DNA from: an uncultured Bacillota bacterium
GTDB lineage: Bacteria; Bacillota_I; Bacilli_A; Culicoidibacterales; ZOR0006
Reading direction: 5' to 3'
DNA length: 64,000 bases
Assembly (NCBI GenBank): GCA_945956935.1
Contig: CAMFJD010000008.1
Coordinates: 1-64,000, forward strand
Shown here: piece after piece, positions 17,582 through 26,440 of the stretch
Layout: every line of letters begins with the position of its first letter
How positions within the stretch are numbered: position 1 is the stretch's first letter
Position numbers and translations under genes: made by a program
Notes under the pieces: model-generated
Databases searched by the model: none
What the model saw: only the letters and a program-made list of their open reading frames with translations
Told to the model about the DNA's origin: nothing

Positions 17582-18106
17582 TTACTTTACAGTAATCCAA
17601 TATCGTTGAACAACATGATCACCTTCAACGACTTCGTTTTCAAGCAATCCCCCATTTTTGATAATAGTTTTAGCAGAGGCAATGTTATCTTTATCACATG
17701 TTATGAGCACTTGAGATAACTCGAGTCTCCGGCACTCTTTCAATGCGAGTGATAACATTTCGGTAGCATATCCTTGATTCCTTGCTGACTTTCGAATACT
17801 GTAACCAATATGTCCACCAGTTTGTAATAACTTGTCATTTAAATAATGGCGAATATCAATCATACCAATTAAATCGTTATTTTCAGTTGAAATAGCAAGA
17901 TAGGTATGGGAAGGAACGAGCCCTAGTTTTGCTGTATTACTATGCAAATTATCAGAACATGATTGACACCATGATTCAAACGAGGGAGCATCTTTTAATC
18001 CAGCACAGCCATGCAACGTATCATTATTTTCGATAAACTCTTGTTTGTAAGCTAACACTATTTCTTTATGGCGAAATGTTGGTAATACTAATTTTAATCG
18101 TGCCAT
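17582..18106 (-). CDS. GNAT family N-acetyltransferase
   Basis: A 174-aa GNAT acetyltransferase. Motif A is GYSIRKSARNQGYATEML (acetyl-CoA pyrophosphate loop, RNQGYA) and motif B is NIASAKTIIKNGG, typical of RimJ/RimL-like members. ATG 18106 follows a TAGGAGG site. The acceptor is unknown. The 17304-17581 gap upstream of the peroxiredoxin shows no gene; only an imperfect inverted repeat GAAATTTGTAG/CTACAATTTC frames part of it. Confidence 0.92.
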   Translation of the reverse strand: MARLKLVLPTFRHKEIVLAYKQEFIENNDTLHGCAGLKDAPSFESWCQSCSDNLHSNTAKLGLVPSHTYLAISTENNDLIGMIDIRHYLNDKLLQTGGHIGYSIRKSARNQGYATEMLSLALKECRRLELSQVLITCDKDNIASAKTIIKNGGLLENEVVEGDHVVQRYWITVK

Positions 18107-18271
18107 ATTATTTCCTCCTAGTTATATATACTGAAAAATTCTATTATCCAAACGAATCATACCATGAGTTGTTAATTTGTTATATTTAATTATTTATGAA
18201 TATAATCAGTTTTGATCTTTCAAAAATTTTGCATATAAATTATAATTAAGTATAAAAGGAGTGTTAAAAAA

Positions 18272-18673
18272 ATGAAACCAGTAGTGAGCGTTGTTGCAGC
18301 TTTAATTTACAATGATAAAAATGAATTGTTTATAGCTCAAAGAAATGAGCATATGACATTTCCGCTTATGTGGGAATTTCCCGGCGGAAAAGTTGAAGAA
18401 GGAGAAGCACACCATGTTGCATTAGCACGGGAGTTGCAAGAAGAACTTGCTATTGATACAGTAGTAAATAAAGAACGTGTGGCAAAAACACAGTGTGAAT
18501 TACCAAAAGTAATGCTTGAGCTACATTTTTATATTGTTCAAACCTTTAGTGGTGAGCCTACTTTACATGAACATACAGATGCAAAATGGGTAGCTGTTTC
18601 TGATTTAGATGAGTCTATGTTTGCGCCTGCGGATCAAGAGGTTGTGAGACAACTGAAAAGAGAGGTAAAATAG
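18272..18673 (+). CDS. MutT-like Nudix hydrolase
   Basis: A 133-aa Nudix pyrophosphohydrolase with a full Nudix box beginning GGKVEEGE and ending RELQEEL (about residues 38-60). The opening VVAALIYNDKNELFIAQR and the late AKWVAVSDL are typical of the 8-oxo-dGTP/CTP hydrolase group. Its stop codon touches the ATG of the helicase gene (TAGATG), so the two are coupled. Such Nudix-helicase pairs recur in Bacillota and may act together rather than in general sanitation. Confidence 0.9.
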   Translation: MKPVVSVVAALIYNDKNELFIAQRNEHMTFPLMWEFPGGKVEEGEAHHVALARELQEELAIDTVVNKERVAKTQCELPKVMLELHFYIVQTFSGEPTLHEHTDAKWVAVSDLDESMFAPADQEVVRQLKREVK

Positions 18674-21583
18674 ATGAGTGATACGACATACAGTCAGTTA
18701 CGTGAAAGTATTGAAGTCGGCTTCTTTGATGCACAGTATTCTCATGGATTTGATGAAAAATATTTACCACAATTTTTGGTCAATGATCGTGAACAAAAGA
18801 AAAAGGTGATTGATCAACTCGATCGTGAACTTAAGTATTCTGATTATTTTTGGTTTTCAGTTGCGTTTATGACCACGGGTGGAGTCGCAGTGTTAAAACA
18901 ACAATTACAAGTGTTGGAACAGCGAGGGATACAAGGGAAGATTCTTGTGTCACAATATCAAAATTTTACACAACCACAGGCTTTACGGGAAATTTTAAAA
19001 TTATCAAACATTGAATTGCGGATGGCTACTGTTGGAAACTATCATGCAAAAGGTTATTTATTTGATCGTGCCGATAATTATACGTTGATTGTTGGAAGCA
19101 GTAACTTAACAGAACAAGCATTAACACAAAATCAAGAATGGAATTTAAAAGTTGTTACAACAAAAAAAGCAAAATTAGCGCATGAAGCATTAGCTGAGTT
19201 TCAGTCTGCTTTTGAAAATGCAGAGGTCGTAACACAAGAGTTTATTACTCAGTATGAGCAAGTATATGAACAGACAAAACAAAGCTGGAATAGTCTTGCA
19301 CATGTGAAACGAACGGAAACTCAACTACAGCCAAATAAGATGCAATTACAAGCATTAAGGGGAATAAATGATCTGTATAATCGTGGAAAGACGAAAGCAT
19401 TGCTTGTTTCTGCCACTGGAACAGGAAAAACATATTTGTCTGCTTTTCATGTGAAAGAGAAGAGCCCGAATCGTTTTCTATTTCTTGTTCACCGTGAAAA
19501 TATTGCTCGTGCGGCATTAGAGAGTTACCGTAAAGTGCTTGGGAAAAACGTGTCACTAGGTATTTATAGTGGAAATGAAAAAAGTGAAGCGGATTACTTA
19601 TTTGCGACGATTCAAACAATGTCCCAAACACATCATATGGAAACATTTGATAAAAATCATTTTGATTATATTGTGATTGATGAAACACATCGTGCAGGAG
19701 CAAAGAGTTATAAAAAGATTCTTGAATATTTTAATCCGCGATTTTTATTGGGAATGACTGCAACGCCTGAACGAACAGATGGTTTCGATGTTTTTTCACA
19801 ATTTGATCATAATTTAGCTTATGAAATTCGGTTGCACCAAGCATTAGAGCAAGAAATGCTCTGTCCTTTTCATTATTATGGTGTGAGCGATTTAATTATT
19901 GATGGTGAGATGATTGATGAGAAAAGTGATTTTAATCGACTAGTTGTTGATACTCGTGTAGATTATATCTATGAAAAAATGATGTTCTATAGCTGTGATG
20001 ATGGAAAAGTACGTGGACTTATTTTCTGTTCACGGAATGAAGAAGCTACAGAAATCGCGTACAAGTTATCATTAAAAGGATTACGCACATTAGCATTATC
20101 TGGAAAAGCAAGTGAAGTTGAGCGGCAGCGTGCAATTGAACGTTTGGAATTATCACATGACGATGAACAAAAACTAGATTATCTCTTAACAGTAGATATT
20201 TTTAATGAAGGTATTGATATACCAGCAGTAAATCAAGTTGTCATGTTGAGACCAACTCAGTCAGCAATTGTTTTTGTACAGCAACTTGGTCGTGGATTGA
20301 GAAAAACACAAGATAAGCAATATTTGACGGTCATCGACTTCATAGGAAATTATGCTAATAACTTTTTAGTGCCAGTTGCATTATTTGGTGATCAAAGTTA
20401 TAACAAAGACCATTTAAGGCAATTGATTGTTCAAGGTACAACGCAAATGCCAAGTAGCTGTAGTGTTCATTTTGATGAAATTGCGAAAAAGCAAATTTTT
20501 AAAGCAATCGACACACAAAAATTGAATGCACGGAGAAATTTAATTGAAGATTATAAGCAGCTAGAATATAAAATTGGGTATCAGCCAATGATGATGGATT
20601 TTATTCGTTTTGGATCACGTGACCCATATCAATATGTTCAAAATGCTAAGTCATATTTCAATTTCGTACAAAGTTTAGATAAGAAAAGTGAGAGTTCATT
20701 GAATGAAAAAGCAGAACAGTTACTCGTTGGTTTCCAAAATGATGTGTTAAATGGACAACGTATCACTGAAGTAGTTGCTTTAGATATCTTAATCAAGCAG
20801 CATACAGTAACGTATGAACAATTGCAAACACAGTTATGGGATACATACCGACTAACATTCAATGAATCAGATTGGCACAGTTGCCTTTTAAATATTCAGC
20901 TTCGCTTTACACGTGATAAGTATAATGGGGTGCTTGTCCCATATGCTGAAAAATACGACCTATCTATTATACGTATATCAGCAAAGACAGCGTCGATATC
21001 ACCCGATTTTATTGAATTATTGAATAATTCGATTTTCCGAACATATCTTTGTGACGCTGTTGCGTATGCGCGTCATCGTTTTGACAAGGATTATCGCTAT
21101 GATATATATCGTGCAGGATTTCTATTAGGACGAAAATATAGTCGGAAAGATGTTTTCCGTATTTTAAATTGGGAAGAAAATCCTGTAGCTCAAAATGTTG
21201 GTGGTTATATGATAAGTAAAGATCAAACGAATTGTCCTATTTTTGTTACATATCATAAAAGTGAGGATATTAGTGAAACAACTCAGTATGAAGATCAATT
21301 TTTGAATGAGAGTTTAATAGAATGGTACTCTAAGTCCGGAAGAACATTAGGAAGTAATGATGTTCAGTTGATTTTATCGGCTCAAGAAAAGGGAATGAGA
21401 CTTCCACTATTCGTCAAAAAAAATGATGATGAAGGAATTGACTTTTATTATCTTGGTGATATGTATCCTGTTCCACATTCACAACAACAGCTTAAACTAG
21501 CCGGAAAAAACATTGTACAACTAAAGTTCCAACTCTGTGATGGTATGGATGATAAATTGTATGAATATATGACAACTGAATAG
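18674..21583 (+). CDS. PLD-nuclease / SF2 helicase / DUF3427 protein
   Basis: A 969-aa multidomain protein. The N-terminal phospholipase D-like half-site NYHAKGYLFD (HxKxxxxD, about 115-125) is followed by SSNLTEQAL. An SF2 helicase core follows with Walker A SATGTGKT (about 245), DETH box (about 335), LLGMTATPERTDG and motif VI QQLGRGLRK (about 535). The remaining 400 residues match the DUF3427 type. By family it is a DNA-acting helicase-nuclease, often thought to be a defence component. Coupled to a Nudix gene. The partner pair is intact with no frameshift. Confidence 0.88.
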   Translation: MSDTTYSQLRESIEVGFFDAQYSHGFDEKYLPQFLVNDREQKKKVIDQLDRELKYSDYFWFSVAFMTTGGVAVLKQQLQVLEQRGIQGKILVSQYQNFTQPQALREILKLSNIELRMATVGNYHAKGYLFDRADNYTLIVGSSNLTEQALTQNQEWNLKVVTTKKAKLAHEALAEFQSAFENAEVVTQEFITQYEQVYEQTKQSWNSLAHVKRTETQLQPNKMQLQALRGINDLYNRGKTKALLVSATGTGKTYLSAFHVKEKSPNRFLFLVHRENIARAALESYRKVLGKNVSLGIYSGNEKSEADYLFATIQTMSQTHHMETFDKNHFDYIVIDETHRAGAKSYKKILEYFNPRFLLGMTATPERTDGFDVFSQFDHNLAYEIRLHQALEQEMLCPFHYYGVSDLIIDGEMIDEKSDFNRLVVDTRVDYIYEKMMFYSCDDGKVRGLIFCSRNEEATEIAYKLSLKGLRTLALSGKASEVERQRAIERLELSHDDEQKLDYLLTVDIFNEGIDIPAVNQVVMLRPTQSAIVFVQQLGRGLRKTQDKQYLTVIDFIGNYANNFLVPVALFGDQSYNKDHLRQLIVQGTTQMPSSCSVHFDEIAKKQIFKAIDTQKLNARRNLIEDYKQLEYKIGYQPMMMDFIRFGSRDPYQYVQNAKSYFNFVQSLDKKSESSLNEKAEQLLVGFQNDVLNGQRITEVVALDILIKQHTVTYEQLQTQLWDTYRLTFNESDWHSCLLNIQLRFTRDKYNGVLVPYAEKYDLSIIRISAKTASISPDFIELLNNSIFRTYLCDAVAYARHRFDKDYRYDIYRAGFLLGRKYSRKDVFRILNWEENPVAQNVGGYMISKDQTNCPIFVTYHKSEDISETTQYEDQFLNESLIEWYSKSGRTLGSNDVQLILSAQEKGMRLPLFVKKNDDEGIDFYYLGDMYPVPHSQQQLKLAGKNIVQLKFQLCDGMDDKLYEYMTTE

Positions 21584-21860
21584 CCTCTATGAGTATATGT
21601 GTATGGAACGATAGCATTTGTTTCTATTTTAATACAGCAGTGTGAATTTAATTGCTAGAAAACAAGAAAAGTTTAGTAAATGGAAACTTATCAAGAGCAG
21701 AAAATAGGTCGAAAAATTCGTCAGGTCGTAATGCCCATTTAGATAACAAGCACTGTTAGGTGTATTTTGATGTTTGAGGGTTTGGGCTCGTAAGGTGCGG
21801 ATTGATGTAGGTCATGACAGGGCTCATAAACTAATTATTATATGATAGGAAGAATAACAT

Positions 21861-23159
21861 ATGCTATTTGATGAAAGAGATTTAAATGTTTTTGATAGTA
21901 TCGAGTCGAGAAAATATTTTAAGGAGATACTACAGTCTTATTATAGTCAAAACTATCGTGCAACTATAGTAATGTTGTATTCGTTTGTTATTTACGATTT
22001 ATTAATGAAGTTACAAACAATGGCAAATGAAGGAGATAAAAAGGCTAAGACAAAAATAGACTCAATAAATAAAATGATTGATGATGATGAAAAATACTCA
22101 AAAGTTGAGAACGAGGTAATTGATTTTTACAAGGAAAACAGTCCGCTATATTTCAATAAATTTGTAGAAGATGTTGAATATTTAAAAAATTGTAGAAATA
22201 AGTGTGCACATCTCAAAATTAATGATAATTCTCTATTTGTGCCAAGTGATTATCATGCACGAATGTTAATTTGTTCTATGTATGACAATGTTCTTTCTGT
22301 AAAAGCTCCTTTTATCATGGATTTGTTTTCCATCGCAAATTCAGATGTGGAATTGTATGCATCTACAATTTCAAGCTTTTCATCTGACGGATTGGATGTA
22401 GCAATAAATCAAAACATAAAAAACAAATATTTAAAGAGAATGACATATGATTCTATAAAAAAATCATATAAAACATTTATCAGGCTGCTGCTTGTTTCAA
22501 ATGATGAAAATTGTGAAAATAATGCTTTCGGCTTATATGCGTTTGCATATGCGATGACAGATTATATTGTAAAAGAGGGATTTACACAAATTTATCAAGA
22601 AACTGATGTGACGAATATATTTGATCGTATTGATATAGATGTAATAAAATCAAGTTCATCTCGTAGAAATGCTCTTATTTCTTTAATTACACATTTTACA
22701 ATTATAATGGATTTAATTAGGACTAATACGGTATTGTTTGATCTTATTAGTAAAGAAGTATTGTTGAACCCGAATGGTATTGGTATGTATAGATTATTCT
22801 ATCCTAGAGAAGCAAAAACAGTGTATTCGTTTTTCTTGGAAAATACTGACTTAAGACAACCATATTATACTGAAGAAATATATGCTTGTTTAAAAGATAG
22901 TGAAAATTTCGACATAGATGAATATATGACTGAAATGGTCAAAGCAATTCCAGGATTCAATGGATTTTCAGATGCGGATTATTTTATGGAATCTTTAATA
23001 GCTCATATGGAAGAGGTATCGCTTGATGTTATGAATGATATTATGAAAAAATACAATTCCAATTCACAATGCAAAAATAGAGGTAAGCATGCATCGGATT
23101 TAAAAATTGTAAATGCATATATTAAAGAGAAAACTGAATTAATAGAGGAAAAAGTATAA
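21861..23159 (+). CDS. HEPN-like protein (RNxxxH motif), unknown
   Basis: A 432-aa soluble helical protein. Around residues 105-120 it has LKNCRNKCAHLK, which fits the R-x(4)-H (RNxxxH) active site of HEPN ribonucleases; the surrounding helices (IVMLYSFVIYDLL ahead, YHARMLICSMY behind) fit a HEPN four-helix bundle. The C-terminal 280 residues are unassigned. Its base composition is more AT-rich than its neighbours and it lies next to recombinase genes, which suggests recently acquired cargo, perhaps a toxin or abortive-infection effector. No antitoxin gene is visible beside it. Upstream, 21584-21860 holds no gene that I can see. Confidence 0.6.
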   Translation: MLFDERDLNVFDSIESRKYFKEILQSYYSQNYRATIVMLYSFVIYDLLMKLQTMANEGDKKAKTKIDSINKMIDDDEKYSKVENEVIDFYKENSPLYFNKFVEDVEYLKNCRNKCAHLKINDNSLFVPSDYHARMLICSMYDNVLSVKAPFIMDLFSIANSDVELYASTISSFSSDGLDVAINQNIKNKYLKRMTYDSIKKSYKTFIRLLLVSNDENCENNAFGLYAFAYAMTDYIVKEGFTQIYQETDVTNIFDRIDIDVIKSSSSRRNALISLITHFTIIMDLIRTNTVLFDLISKEVLLNPNGIGMYRLFYPREAKTVYSFFLENTDLRQPYYTEEIYACLKDSENFDIDEYMTEMVKAIPGFNGFSDADYFMESLIAHMEEVSLDVMNDIMKKYNSNSQCKNRGKHASDLKIVNAYIKEKTELIEEKV

Positions 23160-23187
23160 TATTATTTATATGATAATAAAAGAAACA

Positions 23188-23224
23188 AAACAAATCCCTG
23201 CCAACATCAAAGTTAGCAGGGATT
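23188..23224 (-). terminator. Intrinsic terminator of the recombinase module
   Basis: 9-bp stem AATCCCTGC/GCAGGGATT (23193-23201/23216-23224) extended by AAC/GTT, followed on the minus strand by TTGTTTTGTTTC. Confidence 0.65.
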
Positions 23225-23237
23225 GTTCGTATCTAAT

Positions 23238-24800
23238 CTACCCATCAATTTCAACACTAACACCGGATTTGAATTCCACAACAAAGTGATTATCAAAGAC
23301 GGTGATTTTTTGTAGTAGTCGATTTACTAGATTTTCATCATATTCAGTTAGTGTGGTAGGCTGGGCCTTAATGAAATCTTGCAGTTCAGCAATTCGCTTA
23401 ATGTGGTCATCTCTGGTGACACCTTCAAGTTCTGATTTGTGTTTTAATTCCCTAAGTTCAAATATCTCCTCAGCAAGGGCATCATAATCGTCCTTGTTAT
23501 TTGCTTTTTTGAGTAGTTCCTTTTGCAGTGCCATAAGTTTGGCATCAATGTCGGATTCTGAAACTGCACTAGAAGCTTTTACTACTGTGGCGATATTTTC
23601 TTGTAGTACACTGAGGTAGCTGGTTTTATCGCTTAGCACCTTGTTAATGGCTTCTACAATTGTATCTTGTAGCAGGAGCTCGTCTACTGTTCTAGCCTTG
23701 CAAGCAATACCAGTATTCTCTAAGCGGCTAATGCAGCACCAAACAATGGACTTACACCCGCGATTGTTCCAATGGATCCGCCTAAATGCAACACCACAAC
23801 CACCTCAGATTACCTTCTGGGATAAGATGTGGCTTCCGCTATAAACGCGTTTCTTGCCGGCGCTATCGGTTTTAACAAGGTGTCTGTTGATTAGTTCTTG
23901 CTGGACTAGCATAAATAAGTCTTTAGGAATAATGGCTTCGTGGTTATCTTCTACATAATATTGTGGTGCAGCACCTTTATTCTTAACTCGCGTTTTGGTT
24001 AGGTAATCGGTAGTAATGGTCTTTTGTAGCAGTGCATCACCCATATATTTTTCGTTTCTAAGAATAGAAGTAATATTGCTGGTGTGCCATTTTGCATTAC
24101 CGGCTCCGTTTAGAATACCATCATCCATAAGTCCTTTGGCTATCTTATTGGAACTAAAACCTTCTAGATATTCCCGGAAGATTCGTTTTACAACTTCAGC
24201 TTCCTTTGGTTCAATAATTAAGTTACCATCAGCATATTTGGTGTAACCAAGAAGTCTTTTTGCATTAATAACAACTTTTCCTTGCTGGTAGCGGTATTGA
24301 ATTCCCATTTTAACGTTCTGGGAAAGTGACTGACTTTCTTGCTGGGCCAAAGAAGCCATACTGGTTAAAAGCACTTCGCCCTTAGAATCCATGGAGTTGA
24401 TATTTTCTTTTTCGAATAATACAGGTATGTTCTTATCTTTTAATTGCCTGATGTATTTTAAACAATCCAGTGTATTTCTAGCAAAGCGGCTAATTGATTT
24501 TGTAATAATCATATCAATGTTGCCAGCTTTGCATTCATCAATCATTTTGTTGAATTCTTCACGCTTTTTTGTGTTGGTTCCTGATATACCATCATCAGCA
24601 TAAATGCCTGCGAGAGTCCATTCTGGATTGGCTTCAATAAACTTTGTATAGTGTTCAATTTGAGCTTCATAGCTTGTCGTCTGTTCATCACTATCTGTAC
24701 TAACACGACAGTAGGCGGCTACTCGTAGCTTTGGTTTTTTAGCTTGTTTTACATTGTTTCGAAGCTGTGGTCTTGCAGGAATAAAAGTAACATTTGCCAT
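23238..24800 (-). pseudogene. Large serine recombinase, interrupted by in-frame TGA
   Basis: Full frame of 520 codons from ATG 24800. Resolvase domain with catalytic Ser in [13 protein letters not shown] (about residue 34) and [11 protein letters not shown], a recombinase domain ([24 protein letters not shown]), a zinc ribbon, and a C-terminal coiled coil ending FKSGVSVEIDG. A TGA at 23805-23807 replaces the first Cys codon of the zinc ribbon (KVI-stop-GGCG) and splits it into 331 and 172-residue pieces in one continuous frame; the rest of the ribbon (GC...C) is intact. It is the integrase of a decayed mobile element. The translation may simply stop, leaving the catalytic domain without its DNA-binding tail. 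Confidence 0.85.
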
Positions 24801-25072
24801 TATAACACCTCGCTTCTAATTAAGCTGTAGATGTATTCAGCCTGCATAATTGGATCAGAATAGTTTTCTATAATTTCATGCATATAAAATTTAGTAGGTA
24901 TATGCGTAATCTTTTCTTTTTGCTTTAGCTCTGTACGTCCAAGTTTTGCGGCGAGTATTGCAATTTCTTCTCGTACCTGCGTAAAGGTATCTTCATCAAT
25001 AATTGGCGGGTAAAAGTCATCGCCTAAGTAAATGCGATTACACATCATACGTTTTGCTGTACCATGGTTAGT
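24800..25072 (-). pseudogene. C-terminal remnant of a second serine recombinase
   Basis: An 82-aa open frame from ATG 25048, extended upstream without a start (NHGTAKR before MMCNRIYLGDDFYP). This matches the middle-to-late part of tandem site-specific recombinases, which normally begin about 200 codons earlier. A TAA just before about 25072 and unrelated sequence beyond mark the junction. It overlaps the next recombinase start by a few bases, as in intact tandem recombinase operons, so the truncation is probably the left edge of a deletion. Confidence 0.65.
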
Positions 25073-25173
25073 TTATTGTTTCGAACATTTAAATAAAAAT
25101 GAAAAATTACCTATATCCGTCTAGAAAAATCTGATATAATACGAGTAAATTTAAGTCGTTAGGTGGGGAATGT

Positions 25174-25359
25174 ATGGATACGACATTGTATAGGTCAAAA
25201 AAAGATCGTGTAATCACAGGTGTATGTGGAGGTATTGCTGAATACTTTGGTTTTAATACACTAACACTACGCATATTGTTTGTTCTTTTTTGTGGATTCA
25301 CGTTATGGCTTTATATTAGCTTAGCTATTTTAATGCCCGAAAAAAATATATATTACTAA
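25174..25359 (+). CDS. PspC domain membrane protein
   Basis: A 61-aa PspC-type protein: N-terminal LYRSKKDRVITGVCGGIAEYF followed by one transmembrane helix (about 30-55). Small stand-alone PspC proteins are common in Bacillota; roles in envelope stress are proposed for the family. ATG 25174 follows GGTGGGGAA. A terminator with an 11-bp stem follows at 25366-25401. Confidence 0.9.
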   Translation: MDTTLYRSKKDRVITGVCGGIAEYFGFNTLTLRILFVLFCGFTLWLYISLAILMPEKNIYY

Positions 25360-25365
25360 AATTGT

Positions 25366-25406
25366 AAGCCCTTTAACTGTCAGCAGACTTTTAAAGGGCT
25401 TTTTGT
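25366..25406 (+). terminator. Intrinsic terminator after pspC
   Basis: Stem AAGCCCTTTAA/TTAAAGGGCTT (25366-25376/25391-25401) with a T-rich tail. Confidence 0.85.
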
Positions 25407-25528
25407 TTGTATGGAAAGATATGGCGTGAATTGATAGAAATAAGGCATTTTATGATGTTCGAAAGATATGAATGATTCGTTATAATGTGTGTATCACATA
25501 AGAAAGCGAAGTAAGAGGAAAGAAATTA

Positions 25529-25725
25529 TGAAGAATCAAACAGCAAGCAACAGATGGATTAGGAAGTGAATTTTGTCGTATTCATGCAGCAAAAGGATTC
25601 GATTTATTTTTGGTAAGTCGAAGTCAAGGAGCACTGGAGCAATTAAAAAAAGAACTCATAACAGAATATGAAATTACAGTTCATATTTTAGCAATTGATT
25701 TATCGGAAGAAGCTAGAATAACTAC
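25529..25725 (+). pseudogene. Short-chain dehydrogenase N-terminal remnant
   Basis: After an ATG at 25529 with AGAGGAAAG upstream, five codons match an SDR start. A short deletion then shifts the frame within the TGxxxGxG nucleotide-binding motif. The shifted frame reads ATDGLGSEFCRIHAAKGFD, LFLVSRSQGALEQLKKELI and VHILAIDLSEEA, a clear Rossmann N-terminus, before unrelated sequence begins near 25725. The remaining two thirds of the gene are missing. Confidence 0.7.
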
Positions 25726-25758
25726 AAAATTCCTTTCTATGGATACCTATGGTATAAT

Positions 25759-25768
25759 GGAAAGGAAT
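25759..25768 (+). promoter_or_regulatory. Extended -10 promoter for ywbE
   Basis: TGGTATAAT near 25761-25769 about 45 bp before the ywbE start; no convincing -35 hexamer. It lies just past the SDR remnant. Confidence 0.4.
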
Positions 25769-25812
25769 TTTTTGTTTTTTAAACAAACAGTGAAAGTGAG
25801 TCGGAACGAATT

Positions 25813-26028
25813 ATGGATGGGAAAAAGCGAAGTAATATTCACGTTGGTGCACATGTGGCAGTTGTACAAAAACAAGATCAACGGACAGGAAAGTTGACAG
25901 AAGGTGTCGTTCAACGACTCTTAACAAAGTCACCAAATCATCCACACGGCATTAAGGTAATGTTGACATCAGGCATTGTTGGACGAGTACAACACGTTGT
26001 TGAACAGACGCAGAAGAAGGAGGAATAG
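25813..26028 (+). CDS. YwbE family protein (DUF2196)
   Basis: A 71-aa protein matching the YwbE family along its whole length: R-x-NIHVGAHVAVVQKQDQRTGKLTEG, then SPNHPHGIKVML and GIVGRV. A single small beta-rich fold; function is unknown. It lies 3 bp before the ArsC-like gene and is likely co-transcribed. ATG 25813 has only a weak upstream site (GGAACG). Confidence 0.88.
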   Translation: MDGKKRSNIHVGAHVAVVQKQDQRTGKLTEGVVQRLLTKSPNHPHGIKVMLTSGIVGRVQHVVEQTQKKEE

Positions 26029-26031
26029 TCG

Positions 26032-26373
26032 ATGAATATTCAAATATTCGGCACAAAAAAGTGCTTTGAAACAAAAAAAGCACAACGCTATTTTCAAGAA
26101 CGGAAAATTAAGTTCCAATTTATCGATTTGAACGAAAAAACATTAAGTAAAGGTGAGTTTACAAGTGTGAAGCAAGCAGTCGGTGGTATTGATGCAATGA
26201 TTAATCTCAATGCTAAAGACAAGAAAACTGTCATGTTAATTCAATATATCACACCGGATGCAAAAGAAGTAAAAGTATTTGAAAATCAACAAGTATTACA
26301 AACGCCAATTGTTCGAAATGGAAAACAAGCAACGATAGGTTATCACCCTGATATTTGGCAATATTGGGAATAA
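26032..26373 (+). CDS. ArsC/Spx family thioredoxin-fold protein
   Basis: A 113-aa ArsC-family protein. The N-terminus IQIFGTKKCFETKKAQRYFQ has a single Cys at residue 11 where Spx has CxxC and ArsC has its catalytic Cys; the cis-Pro loop LQTPIVRNG is present. Similar YffB-like proteins are of unproven function; it could be a glutathione- or thiol-dependent reductase. ATG 26032 follows AAGGAGGAA. A strong shared terminator follows. Confidence 0.85.
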   Translation: MNIQIFGTKKCFETKKAQRYFQERKIKFQFIDLNEKTLSKGEFTSVKQAVGGIDAMINLNAKDKKTVMLIQYITPDAKEVKVFENQQVLQTPIVRNGKQATIGYHPDIWQYWE

Positions 26374-26376
26374 TAG

Positions 26377-26440
26377 AAAAACCATACTGATACAGTCAGC
26401 ACTCAATGATGTGTACGCTGTTATCAGTATGGTTTTTTTA
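26377..26440. terminator. Convergent terminator
   Basis: 16-bp perfect stem (26377-26392/26422-26437) with a 29-nt loop and T-runs on both strands, between the ArsC-like gene and the first GGDEF gene. Confidence 0.85.

Noticed and set aside
23805-23807. Selenocysteine or UGA-as-Cys decoding
   Set aside because: No SECIS-like hairpin is evident downstream and every other gene in the window treats TGA as stop.
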